Below the pieces are notes generated by a model that did no database searches, had not been told where the DNA came from, and saw only the letters and a program-made list of their open reading frames with translations. Below, one piece after another: positions 48,690-62,190 of a stretch of 64,000 nucleotides of DNA. Within the stretch, counting starts at the first letter, position 1. Each line of letters begins with the position of its first letter. Made by a program: the position numbers and the translations under genes. Source of the stretch: Amphibalanus amphitrite (taxonomy: Eukaryota > Arthropoda > Thecostraca > Balanomorpha > Balanidae); assembly GCF_019059575.1 (NCBI RefSeq), contig NW_024881622.1:434001-498000 (forward strand), given 5' to 3'.

Positions 48690-51600
48690 TAGTGCGGAAA
48701 AAATAATCGATTGAATGATCAATGATCATGCTCTTACCAAGCATGGACCGTTCATGCCTAATACCAATTCATAGCTATAAAGTCTAAGCAGTTAGCGCTA
48801 TTCGAATTGTCGATGGAGAAACCAATACGATAAAATAGCCAGGCCGTGAATGAATGGCAAATTCTGAAGTTTGTTTGGGTAATATCCTGTTTATTACCTA
48901 TTAAATGGTTTATTTGCAAGCCCTTCTGATAAAAATTGCCTTGAAGTCATGTTTGATAATTGTAAGTTGGACACTCAAATGATCGTTTATGGTTTGTTCT
49001 CTCCGCGTATTAAATCGTAAAAATTCCATTGTCCCATCAAACCGTTCAGACTTCAGATTATTATCAGCGGCCTTGCCCACGGCATATCATTTTCGTTCGT
49101 TCAAGGCAGAGGAAGTAGATGTGCTCCGTTCATGCTATCTAGGAACCAGGACATTCTCATAAATTTGATTATAAACCCGTTTCAGATGTGTGGGAACAAA
49201 CGTGAATTGTACGTGACGAAAAGTCTGTATGGTCATCCATTCCCATATTCTGTCCTTCAATTTAAACACGATATACTACTTTGCAACTTTACATCTTTGT
49301 TCCCCAAAATACGTGCATGACACCTCCTCGTTGCTGCTTGTCGTTGAGCTTTGCACATTCGCGCCTCGGAGTGTGGCAGGCACTGTGAGCGGTTGACCGG
49401 TGTTCGTGACCGCAGTTTCGCCGCGCTCGCCGCCCGCCGCGCGTCAGGCCGCATAGCGTCACGAAGAGCTCGACCGGCACGCCGCACCACGCCGCACTAC
49501 GGCACATCCGACGTCGTACTTACTTTAGTGGCGAGCCGCCTTCGTCCGCTCGCATTCCACCACGGCAGTCAATAGTTATCTGCGGCGGCCACCGTCGATC
49601 CCGAATTCCGATAGATGGTGGGTGGTGGGTGGAGGAGTGTTCTTTCCTGGTGGAGGATGACGAATGGCCATTGTCCACTGCCCAGCGCCGGTAATTGATC
49701 AATGATCATCTCTGTCTTGCGGAAGGTGGACAACTGACTGCAGATCCCGACGGCATAGGCTGCCTCGTCTCAATAATCGTTTGACCGTCACCGTCTGGTG
49801 AGCCATGGTTGGTGCTGCGTGCGGCACGTGTCGGTGATTGATAATCTATTCTGCGGACCTGTTGTGGGTAGCGGGTACTTAACTGTAGCTGTAGGTATGA
49901 TGATTTGATCAAAGGGTGGAGAACACCTTCATTTGCTGTGATTATAAGGCATGCACAGACTGCAGACATTCCTTTCCATCTCGATACAATACTTTGAAGG
50001 CATTCCGAGCCATCTCGGTCCGGTAGAAAAGCAGCGGTGACCAGGAAAGATCGCGGGACTTTGACAACGGACTTAGCCGTGTTATCCAAGCAACCCCATG
50101 CCGTGGCCAGTGACGGGGTACAGTGAGGGGTATCGTCTCGGCCGGGCCGTCTGACTGCCGCTGTTTCCAGCTGGGAACGGCCTGGGGAGCTCCCTCGGGT
50201 ACAGCTGGAGTCGGTGCTCAGCGGGTGAGCAGGCGCTGTTTGATGTGCTGTAGGGTCACGGCTGGGGAGAACATTCTCACGAACCCGGCCGGTTTATGCA
50301 GCTGTTGATGTCGTGCAGCTCTTGCCGGAAATGCCTCGGATGAAGCCTTCAGAGTGGCCGCCAGCAGTTCGGTGCGGCAAAAGCCATTTTGGGCAGGCCT
50401 GGGTCTTCGCTTGAGTATCAAATATATTTTCTCACGGACCCACGCTTAAGGACTTCCTGAACAATTTACTAAACCGTAGCAGTGTCGGACTCACACTCCG
50501 AGCAAAAATTGTTTCAATGATTGATGGAGATTCCCCAAGTTTCGGCCATCCGCCGCGAGTTGATAACCGTTCTGAGTCCGCTAGTAGCCGCTTCCCTCCG
50601 CCGTCCATGGCGAATACCAAACTTTCCGAGACTCCATCCTGAGCAGCTCAGGCTCCCGCATGACCTCATCTGGCTGGGACGCGCTACCCACGCCCGGCCA
50701 TTCGTCGCGACACTGATTTATTCGATTGGTTCGGCGGCGCCATCCGTATAGACTGGTGCCGGTTCCGGCGCCCGGTGGCGGTGCCGGTAAAAATTACCGG
50801 CTGTCCGAGCCGCAGCTATGGTAATGGTCACCACAGGTGGTAATTATCAGAGCTTAGGCGATTATCGCAACTTGTGTGGATCATGTCTTGCATATCGATG
50901 CTGTAAACGTCCCGCCGGACATCGTTGCAGGGAAGGGAGTGTTGCTGTGTGCTGTTGTCTGGCTTCATAGCACAGCATACCGTCCCTTATAGGGATTCGT
51001 ATATGTCTGGTGACATGGATAACATTATCAGCTCGATAAGATCTTGTGTTGTCGCTATATGAAAAATGGCATGCTGTGACAGCACTGCTGTAAATTAGAT
51101 GTTTTGATTCTCATATTTGTGTTGCTAATGGACTGATATCGGAAATGCACGCATTAGCATAGACAAGACGCCGTCTTGTTCCCACGCTCATGCATCCAGG
51201 AGGTGTAAAATCGCTTTTTTATTATACCTGAGCGAAATATTGCACGAAGCCACCAGCAGTCTTAGCAAATATGTAATGATAGCTAAAATTTAGACTATAA
51301 GGTCATTTATATGTTATCGCCTAAGGGCACAGTTTGGTGTGTTATTCGAAGCATTATTTCAATTTAGACTTCGAGTACCAGTAAACCACAGAATGTTGCT
51401 CTCGTGATGATGACCTGGTTCAGAAGTGTAATTATTTCTTCTGCCTGCCTGCCTCAAGGCTTGACGGCATACGGCTCTGGTACATTACCGCTGGTGCATG
51501 GTGTGGGTAATGCAATTTATGTTCGGCTAATGACCGTGGAAGTTGGAGCATGCCGTGTGAAGGGAGTACAAATGCCGATACATGCCTGGAGACTTGGGAG

Positions 51601-54600
51601 AAATAATTACCGCGAAGAAACCCTAAATAGATATCATGTATTTTTGCACCATCGTGTTCAGGCACCCATGAATCGACATGTGTCGGCTCACTTGGAAATA
51701 ATCGGTGATGGGCGAATGCAGTGATAATTTCGTTATACCTAAATCAGTCCAAAACTTGGTCGATTGACCTCAAACCACATCAACGACACCTCATTTCCTG
51801 GGCGGCCTTATTTCCTAAACATCATTTTGTTTGTGATTCCTAACGGGATTCCCTCTCTGCCGTCGTGTACGGCAACACTAACGAGCTGAGCTGGCCAGCT
51901 CGGGTGAGTCCGAACCACCTCGCCTGCTCGTCCTCCTGCAGCCAGCACTCTGATTGGGTCATGAATCACTGCCCAGCTGGTTGGTTGGGGTGGCGGCGCG
52001 GCGGACCGGACCTCAGCTATCCGAGCCGGTCAGAGGTGCTCGTGGGCGGCTGATGGTCTCACCGTGCTCCGACGGGAGGTGTCCGGTGACCGTCGCCGAG
52101 TGTCGGAGGAGACGGTCACACCAGACGAGCCGAGTCGTCGGGGGGGGGGGGGGGTTCTGGTCGGACGGCGGGACAGAATCGTTCCTCGCAACAACGCTTC
52201 ACGCATGGGTTCTATGCGTGAGAAATCTATGAGAAGGCGTCCACTGTGAATGTAGAAGTTTTTCTTTGCATTGTGTTTACAGCGTTTACCGAGTATGTTC
52301 TACATGCAGATGCCATAGAAATGACATTGTACGTCTCTCTTCACACCCGGCTCAAATCTTGTCATCTTATGGCGTCAGTAGTGTCCTGCTCTGCAGTCAT
52401 CCACCATCAATTCCATGAAACTTGGCGCATCACTTATCATCGGTAAATGGTGTTATTTCAAACAAAGCTCCTGTGTTATCGTCTGCGGCATGCAGAGCAT
52501 GCAGCGCATGATCCGACACTTGTCCGGGCGGCGACGCCGTATAACAAATGGCCAATATTCCGCTCTGTCTGGGTTTATTTCTTTATGTCGGCGGTAGCGG
52601 CAGTGGCAGTTCGTCTGCGACAGCCTGATCGGCTTCCATCAGACTATCAATTGTTGGGCGGTAGTTCATGCCGATCCGAAGTCCGGAATCCATAGGGGCC
52701 TCGCGAGGGGTAAGGAAACGACCGCACCATGGCGACTGGCCCGGGTAGAATTTTGTCGTCAGGTTCATACGTTTGAGGCATAGGTTTGCAGGCGAGGCAC
52801 AAGAGCAACTGTGTTGTGTGAAACTAGAGTTTGCGGTGCTGGACACAGAGGAAGGTCGCCTTGATGACCGGTTAATCCACGACTATGTATGTAGAGAAAT
52901 CTATGGTTAATGGTTTGCCGATGCATCTGATAAAAGAAAAAGAGAGCGAAAAGGCACCGCGGGCAGCTGATGTTAAGGCTAATTGGGCGTTGGGAACGCA
53001 CCGACCCTGCCACACCTGGCCTGGAAATATGTGCCTTCAGACAAGTGTGGCCAGTTTTCGCTGGCAAATATGGACATTTGTGACATTTATAGTTAGTGGG
53101 TATACCAAAAGGATTGCAACCCGAGTTGGCACTCTAATGTAAGGGGATTAGCATATAATACATTTTAAAGTACATCCCTACATGCTGAGTTATAGCGTCA
53201 TTAAAAAGGTGTCATCGTGTTATGTACTACAGTCACAGAGGCGGTGACTCTTTTGAGTGCCGTCGACTGTAAACGGGCCTTGCCTTATTTGAAACATTTG
53301 GTAAAGGTTCGCTGAAGTGAACGATGATCGTTAATAGCCAGGTACGGCGACAATCTAAACTGACTTCACATTCACGTCGCCCTAAAGAGAGATATCTGCA
53401 AACATCTGTATTTGCTTTTGGCTATCCAACGAGACAGGTGGCATTAGCATTTAAACGGTCTTCATCTCAAGAAGGTCAAAGATATTGCCATCGCCTATGC
53501 ACAGGGTTTAGTGAGGCTTGTGGAGTCAATGCTAATCACCGTTAGTTTTGAAATCAATACTGAGAATTGTGCTGATTAAGACTAGGATTAATCACACGAC
53601 ACTGATAGTGACACAAATTGTTACTCGTCTCCGTAATGCATTCCATAACTAGCATTGATTCATTCAACTGTCGGTACTATTCTTAGGTGCCAATCAATAT
53701 CCTTGCTACAGAGACTCAACTCCGGTATTTTCCACTTACTAACGATATCTAATTAAAATGGTTGCCCCGGTATGCCTGAGCCCACTGGTCGGCCAAACAG
53801 GCATCACTCATTGACTGTGACCGCCGCCATATAGAACACGATCGCATCTCTGTCTGGTTTATTATCTTGTTAAGTTCATAACAGCGCCCATCATGAAGAG
53901 CAGACACGGCAGTTGTCTTCACATCGGCAGTATAAACACCAACCGTTATATCTACGCCCTACGGCGGCGTACACATTATAGCACGTCAGCTTGCAAAGCA
54001 CGCCGCGTCAAAAACGCCGCAGATGATGGCCAGCTATGCTTGGCGCGGCCAGGGGGCTCTTACTCCCTGCCACTGCAAATTGTGCTCTGACAGGACATGC
54101 ATAGGGAGCCGACAGGCTGTTCGGTGGGTGGGCCCATAAGCTGCGGTCTCTGGTGCCAGTGGGCCGATTGTATCGGTGGGTGGGGTGTCCGAGCTGGCGA
54201 TTGGCATAATCAGGTCTAAATATTCGCCACCGGTCTACGACTTCCTGTAATAGATGTTGTGACAAGGATGGCAGGCCATTTGTTAATTGTCTGTGGTGTG
54301 GTGCATCTTGAATGGCGCACTGATTCATATGTGCCAATTTCTCTGAAGGGCTCCGTAAAACGAATGTCGTAAACGCATAAATATCGACAGATTGTAACCA
54401 GAGCTATAGTATGGAATGCCGGCATTTTGTATGACTACTAAACCTAAAACGTTTATCATATCATGTACAACAGATAATGATAATTTGTTGTAATATACTT
54501 TCTTCATGCTAATCAATTTCCTCCGTTTATCCATCAATCAGAGCATGGTTTTAATCGGCGTTCTTCCACTGAGTTTTATCAATCATCCACCACTGATCGG

Positions 54601-56276
54601 CGGTATATACCTAATTCCGGTTTACTGATCGGCGGGACCGCCGCAACCACCACACCTTACCAGCTGAGATCGGACTCCATATAGGGACGGGATCACCGGT
54701 TCCGGCCCTGGTGAACGGTTTTCGGGTGGGGCACCTGGAAACCACCTGGGACCGGAGCTTTCGCCCATGGTGGTCGGCCCACCTTATCGAGCTGCTCCGA
54801 CCCTTCCAGCAGGGATTCCAGTTATCTCATAATCAAACCGAATAGGTTATTAGTTATTACTTATTTATTGCGGAAGGCGCCTTGGCTGGCTGTGCCTCAT
54901 ACCTCTGGCTTCGGTGTCTCATCGGGCTTTGTTCACTGATTCTGTTTTAAAAGTCTCCTTCTTAATCATTTATCCGCTTAACTCTGACCTCCCTGAACTC
55001 CGACCTGGCGCTGTCGTCCCGTCATCCTTCTCGTGTAGGAACGTGGAGTAACCATCCAAGATCACTGGAAATATCACCGACACCACCCGCCTCAGAGTGA
55101 CCAGAGTTCGCAGGGAGCACGATTTGATCGCGGACTGCCAGTCGGCGGAACGCGGAACTCGAAAGGCGTGTTTGAAGTGACGATTGATGAAAGCGGCACA
55201 GACAACAAACAGCAGCTAGCAACGGCAGACGTATCAACACAGAGCAAGAACCAGGCGGCGGTTGCCGGCAGCAGAGGAGGAATGCCACTGCCAGACGATA
55301 CCGATTGTCGGCCAGGTGATTGACCTGGCCGCGCTGGGTTCGGATGGCAACAGCAAAACCAACGAATGTCGGGTGAATCGAGCAGTGCAGCAAACAACAG
55401 TAGCCTCTAGTGATTGTTTCTGCAGTAGCTACCACCAGTAGTTCACATACTGGTGCCAACAGTGGCCGCAAGCAGTTAGCCACCAGCAGGACCCACTCTT
55501 GCCTGCGATGCATGGCCATCGTTCGCCCCGCTCAGCGTCACCGCCGCACCGCGCCGTCGTCGTCAACCGGACCACGGTGTCGCCCGCCGCTCCCCGGGCG
55601 GGGGGCGGGGGCGGGGGCGGCCTAATTGCCGGCGCCGGCGGCGCGGAGTGACACGGTCCGGCCGCCGCGCCGGTGGAGTGCCAAGGCCGGCGGTCCACCT
55701 CGCTCACCCCTATACCGCCGCGGTCGCGGCCGTGCCGAGCCCGTGCCGAGCTGTGATGTGATACCAGATGCCCGCGCGCCACTGTCAGACAGCAGACGCT
55801 CCGACACGGCAGAGGCATGTTTACGTTGGAAGTAGCCGCGGAAGTGTCTTTCACACGGCCGTTTCGGAAGTTATATCGGGAGTTATTTCGTAAATATATC
55901 AGCGAGGTGTGATTCGAGAGCCGGTGACCTAAATTTGTGGAGCATCCTTTGAAGCTGTCGTGGCTGAGAAATATTCAACCATGAAGGGATCTCCTAAGCT
56001 CAATTCCTCTAGGCCGGTCGAGAGGCACAGAACTGGATCATGGTAGTCAGTTGAATTGCAGTGGTTTCATACCATATAGCGGGTGACACTTGCAATGGTG
56101 TGTTGGCCATTGTTGTCATTGTCCAATATTCACTGGTCAGGGGTCACTAAGGTCGGAAGAAGGCTAACTATACTGGCTGTCGGCGAGAGTGGACAACAAC
56201 CACAAGTGGCACGACAATAACAATTCCATCAGATGTGATGCATGGCAGTGACAGGTGACATATGGTAAGTTCTATC
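48690..56276. other. No gene seen
   Basis: Long stretch without a recognisable exon. Noted: a G-run at 52140-52154, a small palindrome GCCGGTAA-AAA-TTACCGGC at about 50783-50801, and a GC-rich patch at 55500-55750 with GGGGGCGGGG repeats. If the exon at 36597 is real this could be its intron. Confidence 0.4.
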
Positions 56277-57465
56277 TTAACCCGCGCCCCACTGGGGGGG
56301 GGGGGCTATTTATAGCCCCCCCTCCCGTTTTTCTGCAATAACTTCCAAACCGCTTGGCGGATCGACGCCAAACTTTCAGTACCTTCGGCTGCATCAATTT
56401 GACACCTTGTGTCAAAATTTGAACTTCGTAGCTACCATAGGTCGGCCGGAAATGACGTCAGAGTGACGTCATGTTCGTCCGATTTCGACGCAAAACATTG
56501 AACTACGGCAATAGCTCCCAAGAGCTCAGTTTTTAAGCTAGATCCAATTTCTTTGCATGAAAGGACTCAGAATTGACCGCGCTATCAAACTGCTATCTCG
56601 GATTTTCAAAATTTTGAAAATTTCGAAAATTTTATATAATAATATTCAAAATTTATATTTTTGTATTTTTTTTCAAAAAGTTTTTGACTTTTCGAAAAAA
56701 CCGGAATATATGTGACACAACGCATGATTATGACTAACTCTAGCAAGTTTTAGCTAAATATATTCAAAAATGGCCAAGTTATACGCATTATTGCAAAAAA
56801 TTCACAATTATTAATTTTTCAAATCAATTTTTCAGTACGTATTTGACATCGTACACCAATATAAATGGCACCATCGTGTTCCTGAGCTCAAACTGCATCC
56901 AATAGACACCTTTTTTGTTGAAAAATTTAACCTTCAAAATTTGACCTTTTTTGACCTGAAAGTGACCTGACCTAAGCTAAATTCGACTCAAAATGACCTC
57001 GAATGACACAGACGACATCAAATTCAAAATCTATGGCCTAAATGGACCATAAAACATGTGTCACGTGACCGACGCATGGTATAATATTTTCGTGACCTGT
57101 GATGACCTGACCCTGACCTAAAAATCAAAGTACAAGTTTGGTACCCTCAAGGTATCTAGAGCATCTGTTCACGAGTGTGGATACCAAAAATGAGCCTGAT
57201 CTGACTTGTAAGACGGCGGCCAGAGCCCAAAATGTGCACAAGCCAAAATGCTAATAATTTTTACTTTGACCTGACCTGTGACGTCATCGGTGACCTCGAG
57301 GTCAATGAAATTAGGTTTCGCTCGACAGTTTTTCCGGGGCTATCAGACGCCGTTTGAATTTTGACGATCGGCCCAGTAGTTTCGGAGTTAGGAGGGGGGG
57401 CTATGAATAGCCCCCCCCCCCCAGTAGGGCGTGTTATACACAGACCCCAGTGGGGCGCGGGTTAA
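56277..57465. mobile_element. TTAA-flanked MITE, copy 7
   Basis: TTAA at 56277-56280 and 57462-57465 bounds 1181 bp, with ends CCCGCGCCCCACTGGGG and CCCCAGTGGGGCGCGGG. Hairpins: G-run, CTATTTATAG, C-run at 56294-56322; G-run, CTATGAATAG, C-run at 57394-57422. Interior: an AT-rich block (56580-56840) followed by many TGACCT/AGGTCA sites. No coding frame. Confidence 0.92.
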
Positions 57466-60400
57466 GCACGGAAGACCACTACGTCGAGGCGACACGGACC
57501 ACCAAACATCACGAAGCGCTGTTGCCAAGGGTGTCATGGGTTGTCGTCAAGTCATGACTGAGAACATACGTCACCTGACGGATCACGGATCACCACTGTG
57601 CGAGGTGCATAAAAGAATAAAGATGACTATGATTTTCAGAATTGGCCAAAGAAGGGCGCATTTTTTCCATACATAAACTCGGTAAACGTGAGAAACTGCA
57701 GCTCCACTTTTACACGTCACCACCTCGACTAGTGGCTGATGTTATACGAGATGTTTAGCTCTCGAGCTCCTGGTTATTCCACGTAGACGTTCCATTTTCA
57801 CGGGCAGCAGACACCACTATCACCAGGTGCCAGACGCGGCTGTCCGGCCGGCCGGCGGCGCCGTGACCTGGTGACCCCCGGGCCGCCCGCGGCGGCGGCA
57901 CCCCAGGTTTGTTTGCACTCTCCCTCACTGCGGCATGGCGTCGGCCCGCAGTGCTCCTGTTGACGCGTCCGGTAAACGCAGACGGCTTCCGCGAGTGAGT
58001 CAAGCGGCCGAGCCGGACCGGTGGAAGCAGCTGTGGTCTCCAGAGTGTCTCCGGTGTCGGCTCAGGAACGCCCGGATGTCGCCGGGGTCCGCGGAGGGCC
58101 GCTGCAGCTGTCCTGCAGACCTGTTGCTCTTGGGGGCCCACATGGGAGCAGTGCGAATAGACGGCACGGTTCTGAGCAAAGCATGTTATGTAACGCTCCA
58201 CCACAATGCCTGCATTGCAAATACACAGACATCTAGTTGATTTTTGATATTTGTTTGAATATGTAGACAAATCAAATTAAAGGTTCCTTTTGTCTCTTAC
58301 ATGAAGTAAAGAAAGAAACATGATGTAAAGAGTATGCAGAATTCCATCTCTATGCCCGCCTTGTAGCTGTTTGGTCATCACTCATTTCCACGATTATTTT
58401 CATCGTGATGTGTTGCACCAAATATCGATTAAAATTCCCCCCCCCCCCCCCATCGCTCGCTGGGCTGGTCCACTGAGCCAGTGAGTGAACCGATACCCGG
58501 TGGGCGATGGGCCGCCTAATTCGGCAGCGCAGTCGTGCCAGTCATTTCCTTGCCGTTTTCGGGCCGCACGCACCGCTACAGGACGGCCCACGCTCCGCCG
58601 CCGCCTCCGCCCACCGCCCTGTGCCACCTCCCTCAGTCACCGCCCTACGACGCCGCCCACTGTCACCGCCCAGTGACGTCACCCTTTGACGCCGCCTAAT
58701 TCAGCCGTTGTCCGTCATAACCGTTTGCCGTCTTGGGTAGGTCCTCGGTAGCCGTCCTCACAATTGTACCGCCTTTCCGCCCTTACCGCCTTCCGCCCTG
58801 AGTATCCGCCCTTGGTAGCCTCTCTTACCGCCGCACCGTTCTGTCTCTCTGCCCTCACTGCCTTCCGCCCTCCGCCCTCTGGCCTCACCACCGCCCTCCT
58901 CCACCGCTCAACCTCTCCGCCCTCACCACCGCCCCTCCCGGCACATACCGCCTCGGATCGGCATTCAAATCATGTGCAGCAATGCCGGAGGTGGCTGCAG
59001 CCGGCACGGCGCTCGGCTAGCCGGCAATTCAGACAGACAGACGGGTGGGGCCGCCGGAAACGGCCGCAGACACACAGACAGACGGACAAACAGGCGGGAC
59101 GGGATATGTTATTGTGTTGCTAAGCCAGCCGAGAGGCCGCTGTTAGCGGCGAGGATAATGGATATTCTTCGGGCGCTGTCAGTGCAGATAGTTTGTTTTT
59201 TAGAGTTCTGGTGGCTGGTTGGGCACAATGCGCCGCTTATTGAATCTATTGAGCGGGGTGGGCTGGCGAGTGGTGCGAGTCTTTTGATAATATCGCCGAC
59301 GGAAGCTGTCTGGAGCTCTGACCTGAGGTGAGTGCTCAGACCGCTGAGCTGTACCGGCGGCTGTGCGTAGGTGCTCTAATGGATGTAAGCCGGACTGATG
59401 GTCGACTGATGAGAGTTTGAGGACCGGTGGAGGAGCGTCTCCGCGCGGGTTCACGGTCTCCAGCGGCGACAGTGGGCGGGGCGCGGGTCAAAGGAGGTCA
59501 ACTGGCGGTGGGGGAGAGCGCGATCGTACGAGGGCCGGTGGTAAATGAGCGATCGGCTACCAATTACGCGTTTATTTACCTTAGGCGACGAGGACAATTT
59601 GCTTTAAATGACCAATTATTGTAAATGTCAAGAATATAATGTGGAAGGAGAGGATCGCCGCTCTGACCTTCAAAAATTAAACAAAATTCAAGGTTCTGTT
59701 ACTATAATAACTATTACTTCAAAACCACTCCACAGACATCTGTCTTCTTATCGTATTTTTGTATAGGTATGCGTGATGTTCGAACGTTTGCCGCACTTCA
59801 CTCGTCTCCTCGAGGCGTCACGAACTTCTTACATAACAGGCACAGCACTTGACCTCAAACGAACGTTGACCCCATGCCCGTTGGGTGACGTTAAACTTTT
59901 GACCCTTTTATCTCATAAAACGTCTTCCTTGTGAATATCTATTATACTCCGTTGGTCTTGATCTTACGAGTAAACTGCGTGTTCAGTGCCTGTTACCCGT
60001 AGATTTAATTAAGCGCTGATCTGGCATCGGTTTTTAAACTTAAAGGCACTTGTCAATTTTTTTTTAAATTGAGAACAAGTAACCTAACGTTCTATTCTCG
60101 GCGGCTTCTTGAAAGTTCACAATCGGTTCCCAGCCAGTTACACCAACGTCACGTGGTCGCGCTTCCGTATACGTTTCCACCAAACGTCTGGCGCCCGCAC
60201 CTAGTGCCCTAAAACGCCGCGCCCATAAATATTTAGATCATTAGGGTGCGAAACTACCTGCTCATCTCATCACAACCGCCTCTACGCAACTGGGTCACGG
60301 TTCCGGGAGAGCAGCTAAAACATTCTATTTACGCACCTCTAGCCTCTGCTATTGCACTGTTTTCTTGTCATGAATAGTTGGCACATCGGAGGAGTCGAAC

Positions 60401-60596
60401 ACTCCTGTCATAGTGTGGCGAGCGTAGGTGCAGAGTTTTTGTTTGGGCGGCGTACGTCCGTGTCGGATCGCTCAGCGCAGTCAAATCTGACAGCCATGCT
60501 TCACGGCGGATCAGCGTCAAAGGATCACTGACAGGCGACGTCTTCTCTTAGAGTTTTTGTGGCCGGCTTGTGCTGGGAATTGGCGGGGTGCCAGTG
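57466..60596. other. No gene seen; CCGCC-rich patch
   Basis: Stretch 58560-58950 is a degenerate, C-rich quasi-repeat built on CACCGCCC, which gives long but empty frames. A frame at 57935-58240 starts with ATG and has a donor-like GAGTGAGT, but no homology; not called. Confidence 0.4.
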
Positions 60597-62190
60597 TATG
60601 TGTTACAGTTTGTATGCGAAATCCGTTAGTTTGCAACGCAACTAGTTAGGATGCAAACTACCTAGTTACTTTGCAACGGAACTAGGTGTGTTGCAACGGA
60701 ACTAGTTGTAATGCGAAATCGACGAGGCAGTGGCTCTATTTGTCGTTTATATTCATCTTTTATGTAAATTTCAGCAACGGTTGTTAAAACAAAGCTGTGT
60801 TTTTCTAACGGGTGACACTAGACATACGTGTAGGACGGGTGGTCACATTTATGGATGAAAATTGAAACAGTTTCGATACATAATGTGACGATCACTGGCG
60901 GATCCAGAGGAGGGGCAGTTCCGGGGGGCATTTTACGATTTTGATTTTTTTAGACACCCACTAACACCAGTGACCACCGCCGCCGCACAGAACAGAACTG
61001 AACTGTATTGTTCTATTGTCCCGTGATCCGGGGTAAGCGTCCGATCAAGAATCTGTCTCACCGGCCGACTCCTATACTGCGACTTGCCTAGCCAGGTGAC
61101 CTGGCGGTGCCGGGTCATTCGGTAACAGCCAATGATCAAAGGGCAGGTTGCGTCACAGACTGATCGGTTGTGGAGGAAGGAGCTCGTCAGCGACTCGGTT
61201 CTGGAATATTCCGAAATCGGCAGCAGAACCTTTACTTTCCGCTTATTCCGCGCCCCACTGGGGTCTGTGTATACTGTATAACACGCCCTACTGGGGGGGG
61301 GGGGAGGGAGGCTATTCATAGACCCCCCCCCCTCCCCACTCCGAAACAACTGGGCCAATCGTCAAAATTCAAACGGCATCTAATAGCCCCGGAAAAACTG
61401 TCGTATGAAACCAAATTTCATTGACCTCGAGGTCACCGATATCGTCACAGGTCAGGAAGTTATTGCAGAAAAACGGGAGGGGGGCTATGAATAGCTCCCC
61501 CCCCCCCCCCAGTGGGGCGCGGGTTATATCTACACATTTATGGTGATCACTGGCGGTTCCAGAAAGATGGTATTAAACGTTGTGGGAGACATAATCCCAA
61601 AAAAAAAGTTTTCCAAAAACCTTTCTGATTTTGATTCCAATCCTTACACACGGCTGTGCAATCTAAAACAAGTATTTGATTATAAAAGTTGTTCAGTTTT
61701 CGTTTCGTTTTCAAAATAAGTAATTATTTGTCGATTTCGGGCGCTGCGTGGATGGTGGAGCGATTTTGCCCCCCCCCCCCCCTCTGGATCCGCCAGTGAT
61801 CGTAACGTTATGTAGTCGAATCCGGTTAATTCACTGTTTCTATCCTAAATGTGACCACCCGTCTTATGTCTAGTGTCACTCGTTAGAAAAACACAGCTTT
61901 GTTTTAACAACCGTTGCTAAAATTTACATAAAAGTTGAATATAACCGACAAATAGAGCCACTGCCTCGTCGATTTCGCATTACAACTAGTTCCGTTGCAA
62001 CACACCTAGTTCCGTTGCAAAGTAACTAGGTAGTTTGCATCCTAACTAGTTAGTTTGCAAAGTAACTGGACGGTCAGTTAGTTTGCAACGGAACTAGTTT
62101 CGTTGCAAACTACCTGGCCGGTCAGGTAGTTTGCAACGAAACTAGTTGCGTTGCAAACTAACGGATTTCGCATACTAACTGTAACATATG
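60597..62190. mobile_element. Foldback-like element with about 300-400 bp inverted arms
   Basis: Arms 60601-60910 and about 61781-62186 are inverted copies. Termini are TGTTACAGTT(T/A)GTATGCG and complement; TATG at 60597-60600 and 62187-62190 may be a 4-bp target duplication. The outer part of each arm is built from short units such as GTTGCAACGGAACTAGTT. The right arm has about 110 bp more of these units, including small palindromes around GACGGTC and GGCCGGTC. The arms' inner ends read GATCACTGGCGGATCCAGAGG. The centre contains other inserted elements, including 61247-61523. No coding frame. Confidence 0.82.
61243..61527. mobile_element. TTAA-type MITE, copy 8: short internal-deletion form of copy 7
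   Basis: 277 bp between TTAT at 61243-61246 and TTAT at 61524-61527. Sequence is the reverse complement of the right ~220 bp of copy 7 joined to its left ~60 bp, with about 900 bp missing. Ends are TCCGCGCCCCACTGGGG and CCAGTGGGGCGCGGG. The flank is TTAT on both sides, not TTAA. It lies in the centre of the foldback element. Confidence 0.85.

Noticed and set aside
55022-55519. 165-codon minus-strand frame with a Leu/Cys-rich stretch
   Set aside because: No conserved motif; GC-rich patch with several overlapping frames.
57935-58240. ATG-started plus-strand frame with a donor-like site
   Set aside because: No homology and no matching downstream exon; sequence composition explains the frame.
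2408-61510. Many long G/C homopolymers taken as sequencing or assembly errors
   Set aside because: Exact run lengths may be wrong, but they recur at corresponding positions in each element with complementary runs opposite, so the runs themselves are real features.
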